DNA of 40,348 nt from Mycolicibacterium agri. GTDB lineage: Bacteria; Actinomycetota; Actinomycetes; Mycobacteriales; Mycobacteriaceae. The translations under genes were made by a program, and so were the position numbers. This document shows, in pieces, positions 38,426-40,348 of the stretch. Under the pieces are notes generated by a model, which was not told where the DNA came from, searched no databases, and saw only the letters and a list, made by a program, of their open reading frames with translations. Position 1 is the stretch's first letter. Each line of letters opens with the position of its first letter. The DNA lies in the NCBI RefSeq assembly GCF_002553505.1, contig NZ_PDCP01000053.1, positions 1 through 40,348 on the forward strand, in the 5' to 3' direction.

Positions 38426-38545
38426 CCTCCGGTCGCTGAATACGCCCGAGGTCTCTTCCACCGTCCGCTCGGCCCGCGGGCCGGTCGTCCGATGACGGCC
38501 GACGTGATGACGACACCGCGGCGAAGGAATACTCCCCTCTCCCCG
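38426..38545 (-). promoter_or_regulatory. yybP-ykoY (Mn2+) riboswitch in the terC leader
   Basis: The minus-strand leader contains the aptamer landmarks in order: GAGG then GGAGTA (38538-38530), GTCGTCATCACG, a GC-rich second helix with CCGGCCCGCGGGCCG, and GAGACCTC near 38454-38448. The GAGG at 38538-38535 pairs with CCTC at 38451-38448 as helix P1. The ribosome site GGAGG (38430-38426) follows directly, so control is probably of translation. The family senses Mn2+ and usually turns on exporters such as this one. Confidence 0.87.
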
Positions 38546-38615
38546 TGAAGTCTGTCAGATCGCTGTGAACAATGCCTACCCCGGCGTCGCAAAGCCACTG
38601 TGAAACGATGCCCCT

Positions 38616-39431
38616 GTGACGCCACGACCAGCACATTTCATGCCCCTCGACGACGATCGCTACGCGCCCACGGGCCACGCGCAGAGCCACTGGGGAGTCG
38701 ATCACCTCAACGGGCCGGCGCTGGTCGGCCTGGCGGCACATGCGTTGGAGAGCGAATTCGGGCTGCCCGAGTTCCTGCCCACCCGGTTGACGGTCGACCT
38801 CTTCAAGGCGGCGCGCGGGATGCCGACGACGACGAAGGTCGCCCTGGTCAGGGACGGGCACCGGGTGCGCAACTCCGAATGCGAACTGGTTCAGGACGGC
38901 GTGACGGTGGTGCGCGCGACGATGGTGCAGTACCGGCTGTCCGAGCCACCGCGCGGCGAGGAATGGACGTCGGCCACCGAGTTCCCCTGGCCCGACGAGC
39001 TCGGCGCGGTGGGCGTGTCCTCCATGGGCAGCGACGGCGCGGGCTGGACGCGTGGCATCGCCGAGCACCAGAACACCACCCGCAAGCGGTTCATCAACCG
39101 GATGATCGACGTGGTCGAGGGCCGCGACAACAGCCCGTTCGTGCGCGGGGCGATGGTCGCGGAAGGGGCGAGCCTGGTCACCAACCTCGGCTCGGCCGGG
39201 GTGGGTTACATCAACGGCGACCTCACCGTGGCGATGGCCCGGCTGCCCGTCGACGAATGGGTAGGCGTTCAGGCCGACTCGCACTGGGCCTCCGACGGCA
39301 TCTCGGTGGGGACGGCGACGGTCTTCGACCGCGTCGGTGCCTTCGGTTCCGCTGTGGTGACGGCCGTCGCCAACCCGGCGGCGCAAATCGACTTCACCAA
39401 CGATCCATTCCCCTCGCGCAGCCCGTCCTAA
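38616..39431 (+). CDS. Thioesterase superfamily (double-hotdog) protein
   Basis: 271 residues from a GTG. The fold is a TesB-like double hotdog: an N-terminal half with SHWGVDHLNGPALVGLAAHA and FLPTRLTVDLFKAARGMPTT, and a C-terminal half with VRGAMVAEGASLVTNLGSAG, YINGDLTVAMARLPVDEW and AVVTAVANPAAQIDF. The catalytic Asp/Gln/Thr set of TesB is not obvious, so it may bind rather than hydrolyse acyl-CoA. It is divergent from terC; the 198-base gap holds the riboswitch and presumably both promoters. Confidence 0.83.
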   Translation: MTPRPAHFMPLDDDRYAPTGHAQSHWGVDHLNGPALVGLAAHALESEFGLPEFLPTRLTVDLFKAARGMPTTTKVALVRDGHRVRNSECELVQDGVTVVRATMVQYRLSEPPRGEEWTSATEFPWPDELGAVGVSSMGSDGAGWTRGIAEHQNTTRKRFINRMIDVVEGRDNSPFVRGAMVAEGASLVTNLGSAGVGYINGDLTVAMARLPVDEWVGVQADSHWASDGISVGTATVFDRVGAFGSAVVTAVANPAAQIDFTNDPFPSRSPS

Positions 39432-39450
39432 CGCGAATGGGTCGCCTTAT

Positions 39451-39930
39451 CTAATCGTCGCCGCCTGACTGCTCGTCCAGCTGCTCGGCCAGCAGTTCGA
39501 GACCGCCCCTGATGAGCCTGCCGTAGTCGTCATCGTCCGGCAGGGCGCCGATCGTGGCCCGCGCCTGCCGGAGATGCTCGCGTGCACGGTCGAGGGCTCC
39601 CAGCTTGCGGTAACAGTCGCACAGGTTCAGATGAAGCGACGGATACAGCCCCTCCACCGAATACGGAACGCCGGCCTGCGCGACGCGCTCGTCGGTGATC
39701 AGCCCGGCGGCGGCGAGGGCGCGCAGGTCCCAGGCCAACTCCTCGCGCACGTCGTCGTGCACGTCGGCCATCGAGTGGGCGAGTACGCAGACGTGCAGTG
39801 GGTCGCCGCGCTCGCCGCCGATATCAGCCCAGATCTGGGCGAACAGATCCCGCGCGGCCTCGCGCTGACCTCGGTGGTGCAGCTCCACCGCTTCACCGAT
39901 CCGGGCGAGGGTTGGGTCGGTACTCGTCAC
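39451..39930 (-). CDS. TPR-like helical protein
   Basis: 159 residues from a GTG with AGGAG upstream. It is all-helical with repeat-like units: ARIGEAVELHHRGQREAARD, LFAQIWADIGG, SLHLNLCDCYRKLGALDRAR and EHLRQARATIGALPD. The second half reads as one to two tetratricopeptide repeats, a protein-interaction module. The end is acidic (EQSGGDD). No partner is suggested by the neighbours. Confidence 0.8.
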   Translation of the reverse strand: MTSTDPTLARIGEAVELHHRGQREAARDLFAQIWADIGGERGDPLHVCVLAHSMADVHDDVREELAWDLRALAAAGLITDERVAQAGVPYSVEGLYPSLHLNLCDCYRKLGALDRAREHLRQARATIGALPDDDDYGRLIRGGLELLAEQLDEQSGGDD

Positions 39931-40076
39931 GTGGCAGTCACTCCTGTGGACTCTTGCGGGGAACGTACACCCGTCCTAACACGACCCTTCCCCCGATCGG
40001 ACGACCCAGGATTCCTCCGGTTCACCGGCCGGTCGGCGGACAGACCCGGCTCGCCATCGGCGGAATAGTCCCGTGC

Positions 40077-40348
40077 ATGGACATAACCGCCTCTGACACA
40101 ACCGATTCCGTCGTTCCGTTCTCGTTCGCGACGGCGTTCGCACCTCGGCAGCGCACTTTGAATGCATCAGCGAAATTGCATGACGTGGCATATGACATCC
40201 GTGGGCCGGTGCATGAGCATGCGGCGCGGTTGGAGGCTGAGGGTCATCGGATTTTGAAGCTCAATATCGGTAATCCGGCGCCGTTTGGGTTTGAGGCCCC
40301 GGATGTGATCATGCGCGACATGATCGCGGCGTTGCCCTATGCGCAGGG
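40077..40348 (+). CDS. PLP-dependent alanine/aspartate aminotransferase, N-terminal part
   Basis: The frame is open from the ATG at 40077 to the window end (90 residues). RQRTLNASAKLHDVAYDIRG, PVHEHAARLEAEGHRILKLN and IGNPAPFGFEAPDVIMRDMI closely match the mycobacterial aminotransferase annotated aspC/alaA (Rv0337c, from memory). The catalytic Lys lies outside the window. Codons from about 40160 prefer G/T endings (CAT, GGT, TTG, GAT), unlike the C-ending codons elsewhere in the window. Confidence 0.85.
   Translation, partial: MDITASDTTDSVVPFSFATAFAPRQRTLNASAKLHDVAYDIRGPVHEHAARLEAEGHRILKLNIGNPAPFGFEAPDVIMRDMIAALPYAQ

Overview
The window comes from a high-GC actinomycete, almost certainly a fast-growing mycobacterium (Mycolicibacterium type). 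The evidence is the treS-mak pair, a FusA2-type EF-G-like protein, an LdtMt1-type L,D-transpeptidase, PncA, a Crp protein close to mycobacterial CRP, many small secreted proteins with Ala-rich signal peptides, and a set of TANNNT-N6/7-RTG leaderless promoters. There are 45 protein genes, two of them cut by the window edges. I see no rRNA, tRNA, CRISPR array, insertion sequence or prophage gene.

Layout. 1-6.8 kb: tail of a Lys/Pro-rich protein, a small hypothetical, a PaiB-like flavoprotein convergent with a possible C39-like cysteine hydrolase, an acyl-CoA dehydrogenase, a DUF427 protein, a Zn/NAD alcohol dehydrogenase and a PLP decarboxylase-like enzyme. 6.9-10.6 kb: a four-gene operon joined by ATGA/GTGA overlaps: a 613-residue polytopic membrane protein, a 60-residue one-helix protein, a cupredoxin-like lipoprotein and a 443-residue polytopic protein. 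The first protein has two Asp-x3-His-x13/14-His motifs that resemble the two copper sites of PmoC/AmoC. This is my best candidate for an undescribed system. 10.7-18.3 kb: pncA, then alpha-glucan/trehalose genes (glgX; treS and mak overlapping on the minus strand) with a TetR regulator and two hypotheticals. 18.5-22.8 kb: an XRE-like protein, a Crp paralogue that has lost the cAMP-anchoring Arg, a repeat-rich secreted protein, and a HugZ-like gene coupled to an orotate phosphoribosyltransferase-like gene. 22.8-26.7 kb: a complete ABC importer operon.

26.9-31.7 kb: small secreted or membrane proteins, a TetR gene divergent from an F420/PPOX-type oxidoreductase, a thioesterase, an XRE/MmyB-type regulator and ldtA. 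31.9-34.0 kb: fusA2. 34.1-37.4 kb: a tight minus-strand operon (MHS-family transporter, TMEM164-like membrane protein with a probable CTG start, TetR, enoyl-CoA hydratase) headed by a palindrome across a leaderless promoter. 37.4-38.6 kb: a TerC/Alx transporter gene behind a yybP-ykoY manganese riboswitch. 38.6-40.3 kb: a hotdog thioesterase-like protein, a TPR-like protein and the start of an alanine/aspartate aminotransferase.

The treS/mak, fusA2, ldtA and F420-oxidoreductase genes recall, from memory, the M. tuberculosis Rv0116c-Rv0127 neighbourhood, here rearranged and interspersed with other genes. Regulation by local TetR/XRE proteins acting on nearby inverted repeats is a recurring theme. 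All functions are read from sequence motifs; no search was run.
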